This document shows, in pieces, positions 25,944-33,102 of a DNA stretch of 39,501 nt. The notes beneath the pieces are model-generated. The model was not told the origin of the DNA. It saw only the letters and a program-made list of their open reading frames with translations, and made no database searches. The stretch spans positions 1 to 39,501 of the forward strand of contig JAESUW010000007.1 of NCBI GenBank assembly GCA_016760525.1, given 5' to 3'. Position numbers and translations under genes: made by a program. This DNA comes from Labilibaculum sp. (GTDB lineage Bacteria > Bacteroidota > Bacteroidia > Bacteroidales > Marinifilaceae). Position 1 is the first letter of the stretch. The number at the start of each line of letters is the position of its first letter.

Positions 25944-26978
25944 ATGCCTAAAAAATTCCTAATCATTCGATTTTCTTCCATAGGTGATATTATTCAATGC
26001 ATGACAGCTGTTGATGGTATTTTAAACCATTATCCGGATGCTGAAATACATTGGATTGCCCGAAAGGATATGTCTTCTTTTTTGGCTATGGATCAGCGTA
26101 TTTACAAAGTCTGGGGATTTGATAGAGGTCAGGGATTTAAGGGTCTTTTAAAGCAGGCACAAGAGCTTAAAAAGGAAAAGTTCGATTACGTTTATGATGC
26201 GCATAGCAATATCCGATCGATTGTACTAAAAACTATTTTGGTGCCACGATGGAAACGTTGGTTTGGCATTGGAGCTAAGTATACCATGCGAAGTAAAGAT
26301 AGAATCAAAAGAATTTTGTTGTTCAAGTTAGGTATTGATCGTTTTCCAATGCCTTTTAAAGGAATGCTTTCGTATCGAAAACCACTTGAAAAATGGGGTT
26401 TAACTGATTATTCAAAAGTCAATACCAATTGGTATTTTCCTGAAGAGTTAAAGCAGAAAATGGACGGGAAGGTTTTTGCAAATCTAAAGGGTGAACCATC
26501 CAAATTGGTTACTTTGGTTCCTTCTGCAGCCTGGAGGATGAAACGTTGGCCGGTTTCTCACTGGCAAAAATTGGTGCAGCAATTGCCAGATTATCATTTT
26601 ATGATTTTGGCTGGTCCGGATGATGTTTTCTGTGATGAAATAGAGGCTGTTGCAAAAGAAAGAGTACTGAACCTGAGTGGAAAAACAAATTTACTGGAAT
26701 CCTGTTATTTGGTGCAGAAATCAAACTTGGTAATTTCCGGTGATACGGGGTTTTTGCATGCAGCAGATAAGTTTAGTACTCCTGCCTTATCCTTAATGGG
26801 CCCAACAGCATTTGGATTTACAACGGGAGAACACATTAAAACTCTGGAAGTAGATATGAAATGCCGTCCATGTACAAAAGATGGTTCAGGAAAATGTTCT
26901 CAAGAGGTTTATCAGCAATGTATGGTCGATATAACACCTGAATGGATAGCTAAAGAAGTGATTGAACACATGCAATAA
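25944..26978 (+). CDS. GT9-family glycosyltransferase (heptosyltransferase-like)
   Basis: A 344-residue GT-B enzyme of family GT9 (ADP-heptose:LPS heptosyltransferase-like), which adds core sugars to lipopolysaccharide at the cytoplasmic face. The N-terminus KKFLIIRFSSIGDIIQC is the family's acceptor-side signature. The C-terminal half has LVPSAAWRMKRWPVSHW and the donor-site motif SGDTGFLHAADKF. The PCTKDGSGKC cysteines near the C-terminus also recur in the family. ATG at 25944 is preferred over GTG at 25899 because homologues begin at this residue and it leaves a 60-base leader from the promoter. Donor sugar unknown; it is not next to other LPS core genes. Confidence 0.88.
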   Translation: MPKKFLIIRFSSIGDIIQCMTAVDGILNHYPDAEIHWIARKDMSSFLAMDQRIYKVWGFDRGQGFKGLLKQAQELKKEKFDYVYDAHSNIRSIVLKTILVPRWKRWFGIGAKYTMRSKDRIKRILLFKLGIDRFPMPFKGMLSYRKPLEKWGLTDYSKVNTNWYFPEELKQKMDGKVFANLKGEPSKLVTLVPSAAWRMKRWPVSHWQKLVQQLPDYHFMILAGPDDVFCDEIEAVAKERVLNLSGKTNLLESCYLVQKSNLVISGDTGFLHAADKFSTPALSLMGPTAFGFTTGEHIKTLEVDMKCRPCTKDGSGKCSQEVYQQCMVDITPEWIAKEVIEHMQ

Positions 26979-27030
26979 CTTAGCTGTTTTGAATTCAAAT
27001 TTATAATTAACAGGCATTTAACATTTTTTA

Positions 27031-27062
27031 TTAGTTAAGAGTAAATAAAAAATTTATATTTG
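27031..27062 (+). promoter_or_regulatory. Promoter of the glutathione peroxidase gene
   Basis: TATATTTG (27055-27062) matches TAnnTTTG exactly; TTAG (27031-27034) lies 20 bases upstream as an imperfect -33. The leader is about 60 bases. Confidence 0.5.
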
Positions 27063-27130
27063 TATCGCACGCGACATAAAATCACAAAGGATTTTTTCGA
27101 AATGCAATACAAACAATTAAAATACTTGAA

Positions 27131-27796
27131 ATGAAAAGAATTGCCTTACTATTAATTTTTGCTGCAAGTCTGGTATCTACTCAGACAATAGCACAAACAG
27201 AAAAAAAGAAAGCCTGCAAGAAGGAATGTTGTTCAAAAGAAAAATGTATAAAAGAGAACGTGTATGGCTTTAAAATGGCTTCTTTAACCGGAGATGAAGT
27301 TAATTTGAGTCAGTATAAGGGGAAAGTTGTTTTGCTTGTTAATACGGCAAGTAAATGCGGTTTAACACCACAATACAAAGGTTTGGAAGCGATGTATCAG
27401 AAATACAAAGATCAAGGTTTGGTTATTTTGGGTTTTCCGAGTAATCAGTTCCTGAAACAAGAACCTGGAACATCGGAAGAAATTGCTGCTTTTTGTGAGA
27501 AAAATTACGGCGTGAGCTTTCCAATGTTCGAAAAAATTGAAGTTCGTGGAGAAAATGCTCATCCTCTTTATAAAATGCTTTCCGAAGAAAAACCATTTTT
27601 AGGTTTTGATAATTCAGAATCAGGACAAAAATTCAAGAGATTTATCAGTGAAAAATTTCCTGAAATTTATGCAGGAAACGGTATCAAATGGAATTTCACT
27701 AAATTTCTTATCGATAGAAATGGAAAAGTGGTAAAACGAATTGAGCCGAATATTGCTCCAGAAGCTTTTGAAGACGAAATTAAAGGAATGTTATAA
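27131..27796 (+). CDS. Secreted glutathione peroxidase-like thiol peroxidase
   Basis: A 221-residue exported peroxidase. The signal peptide (1-21, ending TIAQ) is followed by a short Lys/Cys-rich linker with C29, C33, C34 and C39, then the GPx fold from about 42. Catalytic residues are peroxidatic C76 in NTASKCGLTPQY, Q106 in FPSNQF, and W187-N188 in KWNFTKF. C122 in AFCEKNYG is placed like the resolving cysteine of thioredoxin-dependent GPx enzymes. The expected substrates are hydroperoxides in the periplasm. The four-cysteine linker is not part of the GPx fold and could bind metal or form extra disulfides. It has its own promoter and converges on the epimerase gene. Confidence 0.9.
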   Translation: MKRIALLLIFAASLVSTQTIAQTEKKKACKKECCSKEKCIKENVYGFKMASLTGDEVNLSQYKGKVVLLVNTASKCGLTPQYKGLEAMYQKYKDQGLVILGFPSNQFLKQEPGTSEEIAAFCEKNYGVSFPMFEKIEVRGENAHPLYKMLSEEKPFLGFDNSESGQKFKRFISEKFPEIYAGNGIKWNFTKFLIDRNGKVVKRIEPNIAPEAFEDEIKGML

Positions 27797-27830
27797 TTTC
27801 GATAACAGATCAAATAAATATGAAAAGAGG

Positions 27831-27927
27831 GTGTCCGAAAAGTTTTGTTTTATTGTCATTCTGATCCCGGTAGCAATCGGGATCGCTCAACATGACGTTT
27901 TTAAGTGAGACTTTATTTTTCGGACAC
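27831..27927. repeat. Nested palindromic repeat between convergent genes
   Basis: Three nested inverted pairs: outer GTGTCCGAAAA (27831-27841) with TTTTCGGACAC (27917-27927); middle GTCAT (27855-27859) with ATGAC (27892-27896); inner GATCCCG (27863-27869) with CGGGATC (27878-27884). The inner text is of the kind seen as dispersed GTCATTCTGA-type repeats in Bacteroidota genomes. It probably acts as a two-way terminator. The right part is also coding: it supplies the C-terminus of the minus-strand epimerase. Confidence 0.75.
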
Positions 27928-28912
27928 TTTCTTTTTTATGTATTAATTTTTGTCTGATTTCTTTATTATCGAACCAGGTAACAAAGCGTTTAATTCCTTC
28001 TTCGAAGCTGACTTTTGGATTGTAGCCAATTAGTTCTTTTGCACGGGAAATATCTGCATAAGTTTGATCCACATCACCTGCTTGCATAGGCAAATGATTA
28101 ATTTGGGGTTTGCATTTGGCAGTTTTGGCAATGATATCAATCATATCACGTAAAAGAATTGGGTAGCTGTTCCCCAAATTAATAGTTTCAAAAACCTGTT
28201 CGTGATTGAAAAGATAATTGCAGCTTTTTACAATTCCTTCTACTGTATCATCAATGTAGGTGTAATCTCTTGCAGTTGAACCATCGCCAAACATAGGAAT
28301 AGGCTGCTTATTTCGAAATAGTTTCAGAAATTTGTGAATGGCCAAATCAGGACGCTGACGCGGACCAAAAACAGTGAAAAATCTCATGTTAATGATATCT
28401 AAATCATACAAATGGTGATAGCTGTGGTTTAAAACTTCACAGGATTTTTTTGAAAAAGCATAAGGAGAAATGATATGATCTACATTGTGGCTTTCTGAAA
28501 AAGGAACTTCTTTGTTGTTGCCGTAAACCGATGAGGAAGATGCAAAAGCCAGTTTTATAACTCCTTTTTTTCGCATGAAATCCAATACATTTCTAGTTGC
28601 AGAAATATTACTGTCGATGTATCCTTGCGGATCTTCAATCGAAGGTCGAACCCCTGCTTTACCCGCCAAATGCACCACCAAATCAATCTGATCTTCGATA
28701 CAGTCCAGACTCGAATCAATCCGTAAATCCAGTTCGTGAAATGCAAAAGAGGGATTCTGAATAAAAGTGTTTAGATTTTCTTCTTTCACTTTTTTCGGGT
28801 AGAAAGTGTCGAAATTATCGATCCCAATAACTTTATATCCTTGCTTTAAAAGCTTTTCAGTTAGGTGAGAACCTATAAAACCGGCACATCCTGTGACTAA
28901 TATTGATCTCAT
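27887..28912 (-). CDS. NAD-dependent sugar epimerase, UDP-glucuronate 4-epimerase-like
   Basis: A 341-residue extended short-chain dehydrogenase. NAD-binding GCAGFIGS gives G8, G11 and G14. The catalytic part has SSSSVYG with Y151-x3-K155 in SPYAFSKK. AGVRPSIEDP, RFFTVFGPRQRPD and PMQAGDVDQTYAD are closest, from memory, to the GAE/LpsL-type UDP-glucuronate 4-epimerases that make UDP-galacturonate. Dehydratase or UDP-glucose epimerase activity cannot be excluded. The conserved part ends about residue 325; the last 14 or so residues (ESVRKIKSHLKTSC) are encoded by the palindromic repeat at 27831-27927. It is the last gene of the minus-strand envelope run, 67 bases after the PAP2 gene. Confidence 0.85.
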   Translation of the reverse strand: MRSILVTGCAGFIGSHLTEKLLKQGYKVIGIDNFDTFYPKKVKEENLNTFIQNPSFAFHELDLRIDSSLDCIEDQIDLVVHLAGKAGVRPSIEDPQGYIDSNISATRNVLDFMRKKGVIKLAFASSSSVYGNNKEVPFSESHNVDHIISPYAFSKKSCEVLNHSYHHLYDLDIINMRFFTVFGPRQRPDLAIHKFLKLFRNKQPIPMFGDGSTARDYTYIDDTVEGIVKSCNYLFNHEQVFETINLGNSYPILLRDMIDIIAKTAKCKPQINHLPMQAGDVDQTYADISRAKELIGYNPKVSFEEGIKRFVTWFDNKEIRQKLIHKKESVRKIKSHLKTSC

Positions 28913-28979
28913 TGCAAATTACTTTTATGTTAATTAGGTGGTGTTTGTTTAGGACTAATTACCGATAGATATTTTGTAC

Positions 28980-29672
28980 TTAAAACAATCCATATTTAAG
29001 TAGTTTTCTAACAACCAAACAGATTGTAAGGACTTCTGCTGAAGCGACTCCAATAATCCACCAAACGCTTCTGTAATCGATATTTTTAAGCTTTTGCCCT
29101 ACCTTTATATTTGATAATTTGTATTTTGAAATCCCCCATTTTGTAAGACGATAAACACCATAACCTATCAATAGTCCTAATAGTATTCCGCCTAATACAT
29201 CTCCAGGAAAGTGAACACCCAGATAGATGCGGGAGTAGATGATAAGCAAAGACCAGATGAAGATAAAAAAGGTGTAAAGTTTATTTTTAAACAGGAGTGA
29301 TGAAAATATAGCAAACCCAAAAGAATTTGTTGCATGTGAAGATACAAAGCCATATTTGCCTCCTCGATAATTACCAACTAAATTAATAATCCCTTGCAAA
29401 CTTGGATCATGACTTGGTCGAAAGCGTTCAAATACATGTTTGAATAATTGCGTGGAAATCTGATCACACAAAGCAATCAAAACGAACAAGCCAATAATCC
29501 ACAACAAAGCTTCTTTTCCTCTGAATTTATAAATCTGATAAAGTAATATCATGTAGAATGGAATCCAGAATTCTTTCCTTGTAAAAATCATCATAATCAC
29601 ATCCCAGAAGGGGGTATGAAAACTATTTAACCACAGCAATAATTCCTTATCAATTTGTATGAGAGTATCCAT
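28980..29672 (-). CDS. PAP2-family membrane phosphatase
   Basis: A 230-residue integral-membrane phosphatase with about six helices and the three PAP2 motifs: KHVFERFRP (motif 1), SSHATNS (motif 2, with SSH in place of PSGH) and SRIYLGVHFPGDV (motif 3). Enzymes of this type hydrolyse undecaprenyl diphosphate, phosphatidylglycerol phosphate or lipid A phosphates (LpxE/LpxF). ATG at 29672 (MDTLIQIDKELLLWLN) is chosen; the in-frame TTG at 29696 overlaps a -7-like TCAATTTG on the minus strand. Next to GT2, GT83 and LAB_N genes, a lipid A or polyprenyl carrier phosphatase is the likeliest role. Confidence 0.87.
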   Translation of the reverse strand: MDTLIQIDKELLLWLNSFHTPFWDVIMMIFTRKEFWIPFYMILLYQIYKFRGKEALLWIIGLFVLIALCDQISTQLFKHVFERFRPSHDPSLQGIINLVGNYRGGKYGFVSSHATNSFGFAIFSSLLFKNKLYTFFIFIWSLLIIYSRIYLGVHFPGDVLGGILLGLLIGYGVYRLTKWGISKYKLSNIKVGQKLKNIDYRSVWWIIGVASAEVLTICLVVRKLLKYGLF

Positions 29673-29776
29673 AATGTAAAAAACGATATAATCCAAATTG
29701 ATTTTTTAAAGCTATTTACTTGTGGCCAATTTGGTATAACTCCACTTTTAAATAGCTGAATGACTCGCAATTACAG

Positions 29777-31447
29777 CTACCTTTGATTAGGATAAATTAT
29801 TGAAACGTATTTTTGAAAATGTTCTTTGTTTCGTCTTTTCCCTTTTCTATGGCGATTGTAATTGTAGTGCTCAATAATTTCAATCTCCATATTCTGAAGC
29901 TGAAACTCTGAAAACAATTCATTAGGATTTTCGGTAGAAAAAACGACAAACGAACCCTTTTCAGGAAACTCAGGACTTGTTTTAGGATTCCATATTTTTA
30001 CTTTCTTACCCACTTCATATACAAGCTCTATTCTAAAACCATATTCCCCAATACTGTAATAATTTAATGAGTTAAGTTTTGGTTTATGCCGAACTTCACT
30101 AATGTTTCGAAAATCAGGGTTTTTGTTGAGCAGATCATCGATATTTGGAATTACAAAGAGTTCAGTAAGAAGCATTAAACTAACCATTCCGATAAGCATG
30201 TTTAAAACGTTTCTGTTTTTCCAGGCCTTTAGCAGAAGCAGAAAAACAATTTCGGAAAGCAGGCTAAAGAGTATAAATGCTGTTAGAGAAATCTGATTGT
30301 CTCGATAAAAAAAGATAAAAACTACAACAGGCATAACAAGGGCAATAATGGCTATTAGCCAGAGGTTAGCGCCAAAAATGATATGATCCTGCTTATTGGC
30401 TGTTTTGTTCTTAAATACCTGAAATAAGTGTTGTAATAATTGGCCGGCTAATAAAGCACTTGGAATTAATACAGGAAGTAAATATCTATCCTTTTTTTCT
30501 GGAATAAGAGACAGTAAAACAACAGATGTAAGGGTCCATATTAATGCAAATTTGTATTCTTTTTTGGCCTCGAATCGTTTAAAGGCATATGGGAAAAGTA
30601 ATGCGGAGAAAATGACAAGTGTCCAGATGCCAGACTGAATAGGAAAATTCCAATAGTAATAAAATGGACGAACATGTCGATTCATCCATGAGCCGGATTC
30701 CAGCTTAGCAATCGCAGCAGCTTCTTCTGCATGAGTGAAAGAGATAAAGACAGGCCACCAAAAGCTGATTACAATAAATATTCCAATGGCTAATAAAAGT
30801 GGTTGCCATTTTTGTAGAATTACTTTTCCATCGTATACCCAGGCATAGGCAACTAGAAATGGAATTAAAAGGGCAAAAAATGCAACCGGACCTTTGCTTA
30901 AAAAAGATAAACCCAATAGAATACCAGCAACTATAAATAATCCCCGGTTTTTATTTTCTGTTTTCCATGCTTTGTGAAAAAAGAGAATAGCTCCAAGCAT
31001 AAAACTATGACAGTAAATATCCCAGGTTCCCGTTCTTCCCATATACACAATATAGAAACTGGTGGCTAAAACAAGACTATTACATAAAGCTGCTATTTTA
31101 TTTTTATTTAAGGAGATGGTGAAGAAATACATCAGTAACACCATAAGTGAACTGATTATTGCAGCGGGAAACCGCAGCATGCTAACATTTTCTATTCCAA
31201 ACCAACTTCCAAATAATGCCGTAATCCAAGTAGGAAGTGGTGGTTTTGCCAAACGTAATTCTCCATTCATTGTTGGTATCAGCCAATTTCCTTTTTCGAT
31301 CATTTCACGGGCTGTCACAAAGTTTCTAGCTTCCATGATATTTACAAAAAAACTACTGTTTGCGTAGAAAAATGCAAAATAGCACACAATCAGTAAAAAG
31401 AGAATATGAACGGAAGTTTTGTTCTCAAATAGAAGACGTTGAATCAT
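29777..31447 (-). CDS. ArnT/GT83-family polyprenyl-phosphate sugar transferase
   Basis: A 556-residue GT-C enzyme of the ArnT/PMT family. It begins with one helix (about 12-30), then an acidic loop with MEARNFVTAREMIEKGNW and the conserved LAKPPLPTW, which in ArnT binds the polyprenyl-phosphate sugar. About 11-12 membrane helices follow to about residue 430, then a soluble periplasmic C-terminal domain of about 120 residues. Such enzymes move a sugar from undecaprenyl phosphate to lipid A or another envelope acceptor on the outer face of the inner membrane. It lies 12 bases after the LAB_N gene, in an operon with the GT2. Confidence 0.88.
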   Translation of the reverse strand: MIQRLLFENKTSVHILFLLIVCYFAFFYANSSFFVNIMEARNFVTAREMIEKGNWLIPTMNGELRLAKPPLPTWITALFGSWFGIENVSMLRFPAAIISSLMVLLMYFFTISLNKNKIAALCNSLVLATSFYIVYMGRTGTWDIYCHSFMLGAILFFHKAWKTENKNRGLFIVAGILLGLSFLSKGPVAFFALLIPFLVAYAWVYDGKVILQKWQPLLLAIGIFIVISFWWPVFISFTHAEEAAAIAKLESGSWMNRHVRPFYYYWNFPIQSGIWTLVIFSALLFPYAFKRFEAKKEYKFALIWTLTSVVLLSLIPEKKDRYLLPVLIPSALLAGQLLQHLFQVFKNKTANKQDHIIFGANLWLIAIIALVMPVVVFIFFYRDNQISLTAFILFSLLSEIVFLLLLKAWKNRNVLNMLIGMVSLMLLTELFVIPNIDDLLNKNPDFRNISEVRHKPKLNSLNYYSIGEYGFRIELVYEVGKKVKIWNPKTSPEFPEKGSFVVFSTENPNELFSEFQLQNMEIEIIEHYNYNRHRKGKRRNKEHFQKYVSIIYPNQR

Positions 31448-31459
31448 TTTTATCTGAGT

Positions 31460-32095
31460 TTAGTGATCTAATTTGTGAGATTGTTTTCGGATAAGCACAA
31501 TGTTTCTGGAGTAAACCAATAGGCCAAAACCCTGACCAAAGAAAAGAACAGGATCCCTTCGGTAAATGGCATAAAACAATATCATGATCGATCCGATGAT
31601 GCTGATGATCCAAAATCCCATAGGAAGTACCGATTCTCCTTTGCGTTCAGAGTATATCCATTGATATACAAAACGGAAGGTAAACGTAATTTGCCCGGCT
31701 ACACCCCAAAGTAACAGGAGTGTTGGAATATCTTCATTTTTAAATAACTGCTGATAATGGAATCCCCAGTTTTTCAGCATAAAAAGCAAAACAACAACAG
31801 GGGTTGTTATAGCAATTATCCTTGTTATAATTGGAAGACTCTTCCAATTGTTCTGAATATGCAGATTTCTGATATAAATGGAATAAGCGATTACTTGTCC
31901 AATAATAATTGCAAAGTCATCGCGCAGTAAACCATAAATAAACAGCATCCAGGAAGCCAGAATACTGAGTTGCCAAAATAATAACGGAGATAATGTTTTT
32001 CCAGCTTTTTCAGATTTTATCCATTGCACAATTAATCGGGCAGAGAATAAAACTTGTGCAATAAATCCAACGGCGTAAATATATATACTGTCCAT
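31460..32095 (-). CDS. Double LAB_N-domain membrane protein
   Basis: A 211-residue membrane protein made of two tandem LAB_N (lipid-A biosynthesis N-terminal, PF07578) units. Unit 1 (about 4-80) has FSARLIVQWIKSEKAGK and a following ASWMLFIYGLLRDD. Unit 2 (about 115-205) has FRFVYQWIYSERKGES and IMILFYAIYRRDP. Each has three helices, so about six in all. LAB_N belongs to the MtN3/PQ-loop clan, which includes the SWEET sugar carriers. A role in moving or presenting the polyprenyl-linked sugar, in place of ArnE/ArnF, is therefore an attractive inference. Its ATG overlaps the GT2 stop (TAATG), so translation is coupled. Confidence 0.87.
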   Translation of the reverse strand: MDSIYIYAVGFIAQVLFSARLIVQWIKSEKAGKTLSPLLFWQLSILASWMLFIYGLLRDDFAIIIGQVIAYSIYIRNLHIQNNWKSLPIITRIIAITTPVVVLLFMLKNWGFHYQQLFKNEDIPTLLLLWGVAGQITFTFRFVYQWIYSERKGESVLPMGFWIISIIGSIMILFYAIYRRDPVLFFGQGFGLLVYSRNIVLIRKQSHKLDH

Positions 32096-32862
32096 TAGTT
32101 ATGAGAAATAATTTCGTAATTGATGTAGCGTTTTTTCATCCAGCGATAAGCGAAACAATCTTTGAACGGACCCACCAAACGATTAAAAAGATGGTATTTG
32201 GCTTCACCGGCAATTCTAGGAAAATGGCGAACCGGTATTTGCTTTATTTCTCCTTCCTGTAACATGATAAGAGCAGGAATAAAGCGGTGCATTCCAGTAA
32301 AGAAAGGCATCTTTTTAGCGTAATCGGTTTTCATTATTTTTAACGGACATCCTGTATCTTCGGCAGTATCTTTTGTCATGTATCTGCGAAAGCCATTTGC
32401 AATTTTAGAGCTCATGTTTTTTACAAAGCTGTCTTTACGATTTTGACGAACTCCTGTTACTAAAGCAAACTCATTTCGATGTTCCATCAACAAATCAAAA
32501 TCGAATGGAGTGGTTTGAAGATCTGAATCGATGTAGCCTACAAAAGGAGTTGTGGTATTATCAAAACCAGCTTTAATTGCAGTACTTAAACCATGATTTT
32601 TATTCAATTCCAAATATGAAAACTGATTAGAATCCTTACAAATTTCCTCAATTATTTTTTGACTTCCGTCAGATGATCCATCGTTTACAAACAGGACTTT
32701 TGAAGCATATTTTGAGCTTGCAAAATAGGCTGTAAAGTCTTCTTTTACACGCTTTATATTATCTTCCTCGTTATAAACAGGAACAATAATGGTTAATTCA
32801 TACTTTACATTTGGTTGATACATTGGGTAGTCTGTTAAATACTCGGTTCCTATAAAAAACAT
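32095..32862 (-). CDS. GT2-family polyprenyl-phosphate glycosyltransferase (DPM/ArnC-like)
   Basis: A 255-residue family 2 glycosyltransferase. LTIIVPVYNEEDNI starts the GT-A fold, NDGSSDGSQ follows, and the metal-binding DSD is in GYIDSDLQTTP. TGVRQNRKD and RYMTKDTAEDTGCPLK match polyprenyl-phosphate mannose/glucose/ArnC-type enzymes, which load a sugar from a nucleotide donor onto undecaprenyl phosphate. Unlike ArnC or RgtE it has no C-terminal membrane helices and ends after a basic, aromatic tail. ATG at 32862 is used; ATG at 32823 (MYQPNVKYELTI) is an equally plausible start. Its upstream DNA is a duplicated kinase 3' end. Confidence 0.9.
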   Translation of the reverse strand: MFFIGTEYLTDYPMYQPNVKYELTIIVPVYNEEDNIKRVKEDFTAYFASSKYASKVLFVNDGSSDGSQKIIEEICKDSNQFSYLELNKNHGLSTAIKAGFDNTTTPFVGYIDSDLQTTPFDFDLLMEHRNEFALVTGVRQNRKDSFVKNMSSKIANGFRRYMTKDTAEDTGCPLKIMKTDYAKKMPFFTGMHRFIPALIMLQEGEIKQIPVRHFPRIAGEAKYHLFNRLVGPFKDCFAYRWMKKRYINYEIISHN

Positions 32863-32895
32863 AGAATAAAAGTCTGCAACGGATCTAACAAAAAT

Positions 32896-33046
32896 CTAAC
32901 AATTCTTTAAGTTGAATGTGAATAAATGTTTAAAATCCTTAAATGAATAATTAATATTAATTTTATAATGGTCCGCTATCTTTTTTACAATGGACAAACC
33001 AATTCCTGTTAATCCAATATTTTGAAGCGATCTTATATTTTCAATG
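32896..33046 (-). pseudogene. Truncated duplicate of the sensor kinase 3' end
   Basis: About 139 bases (32887-33025 region) align without gaps to the 3' end of the kinase gene and its downstream flank (35053-35191), with 12 mismatches by hand count, about 91% identity. On minus the frame is open and reads TGIGLSIVKKIADHYKININ onward to FNLKNC and a stop, equal to kinase residues of about 378-418. Upstream of this, homology stops and an in-frame TAA occurs near 33053-33055. There is no catalytic domain, so it is a dead remnant. Six amino-acid changes against four silent ones fit relaxed selection. Confidence 0.85.
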
Positions 33047-33102
33047 CCGACACCTTAAAAAAAACGGACATCTCTTGATTGAGAATTACTGGAAATAAGC
33101 AA

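Noticed and set aside
27831-27927. Insertion sequence
   Set aside because: It has palindromic arms but no transposase and no target-site duplication that I can see; it fits a short dispersed repeat or terminator better.
29673-29696. TTG start for the PAP2 gene
   Set aside because: A -7-like element overlaps this codon, and the ATG at 29672 gives the usual N-terminus.
31062-31367. 101-codon plus-strand open frame inside the GT83 gene
   Set aside because: It is antisense to conserved ArnT-like motifs and has no independent signal.
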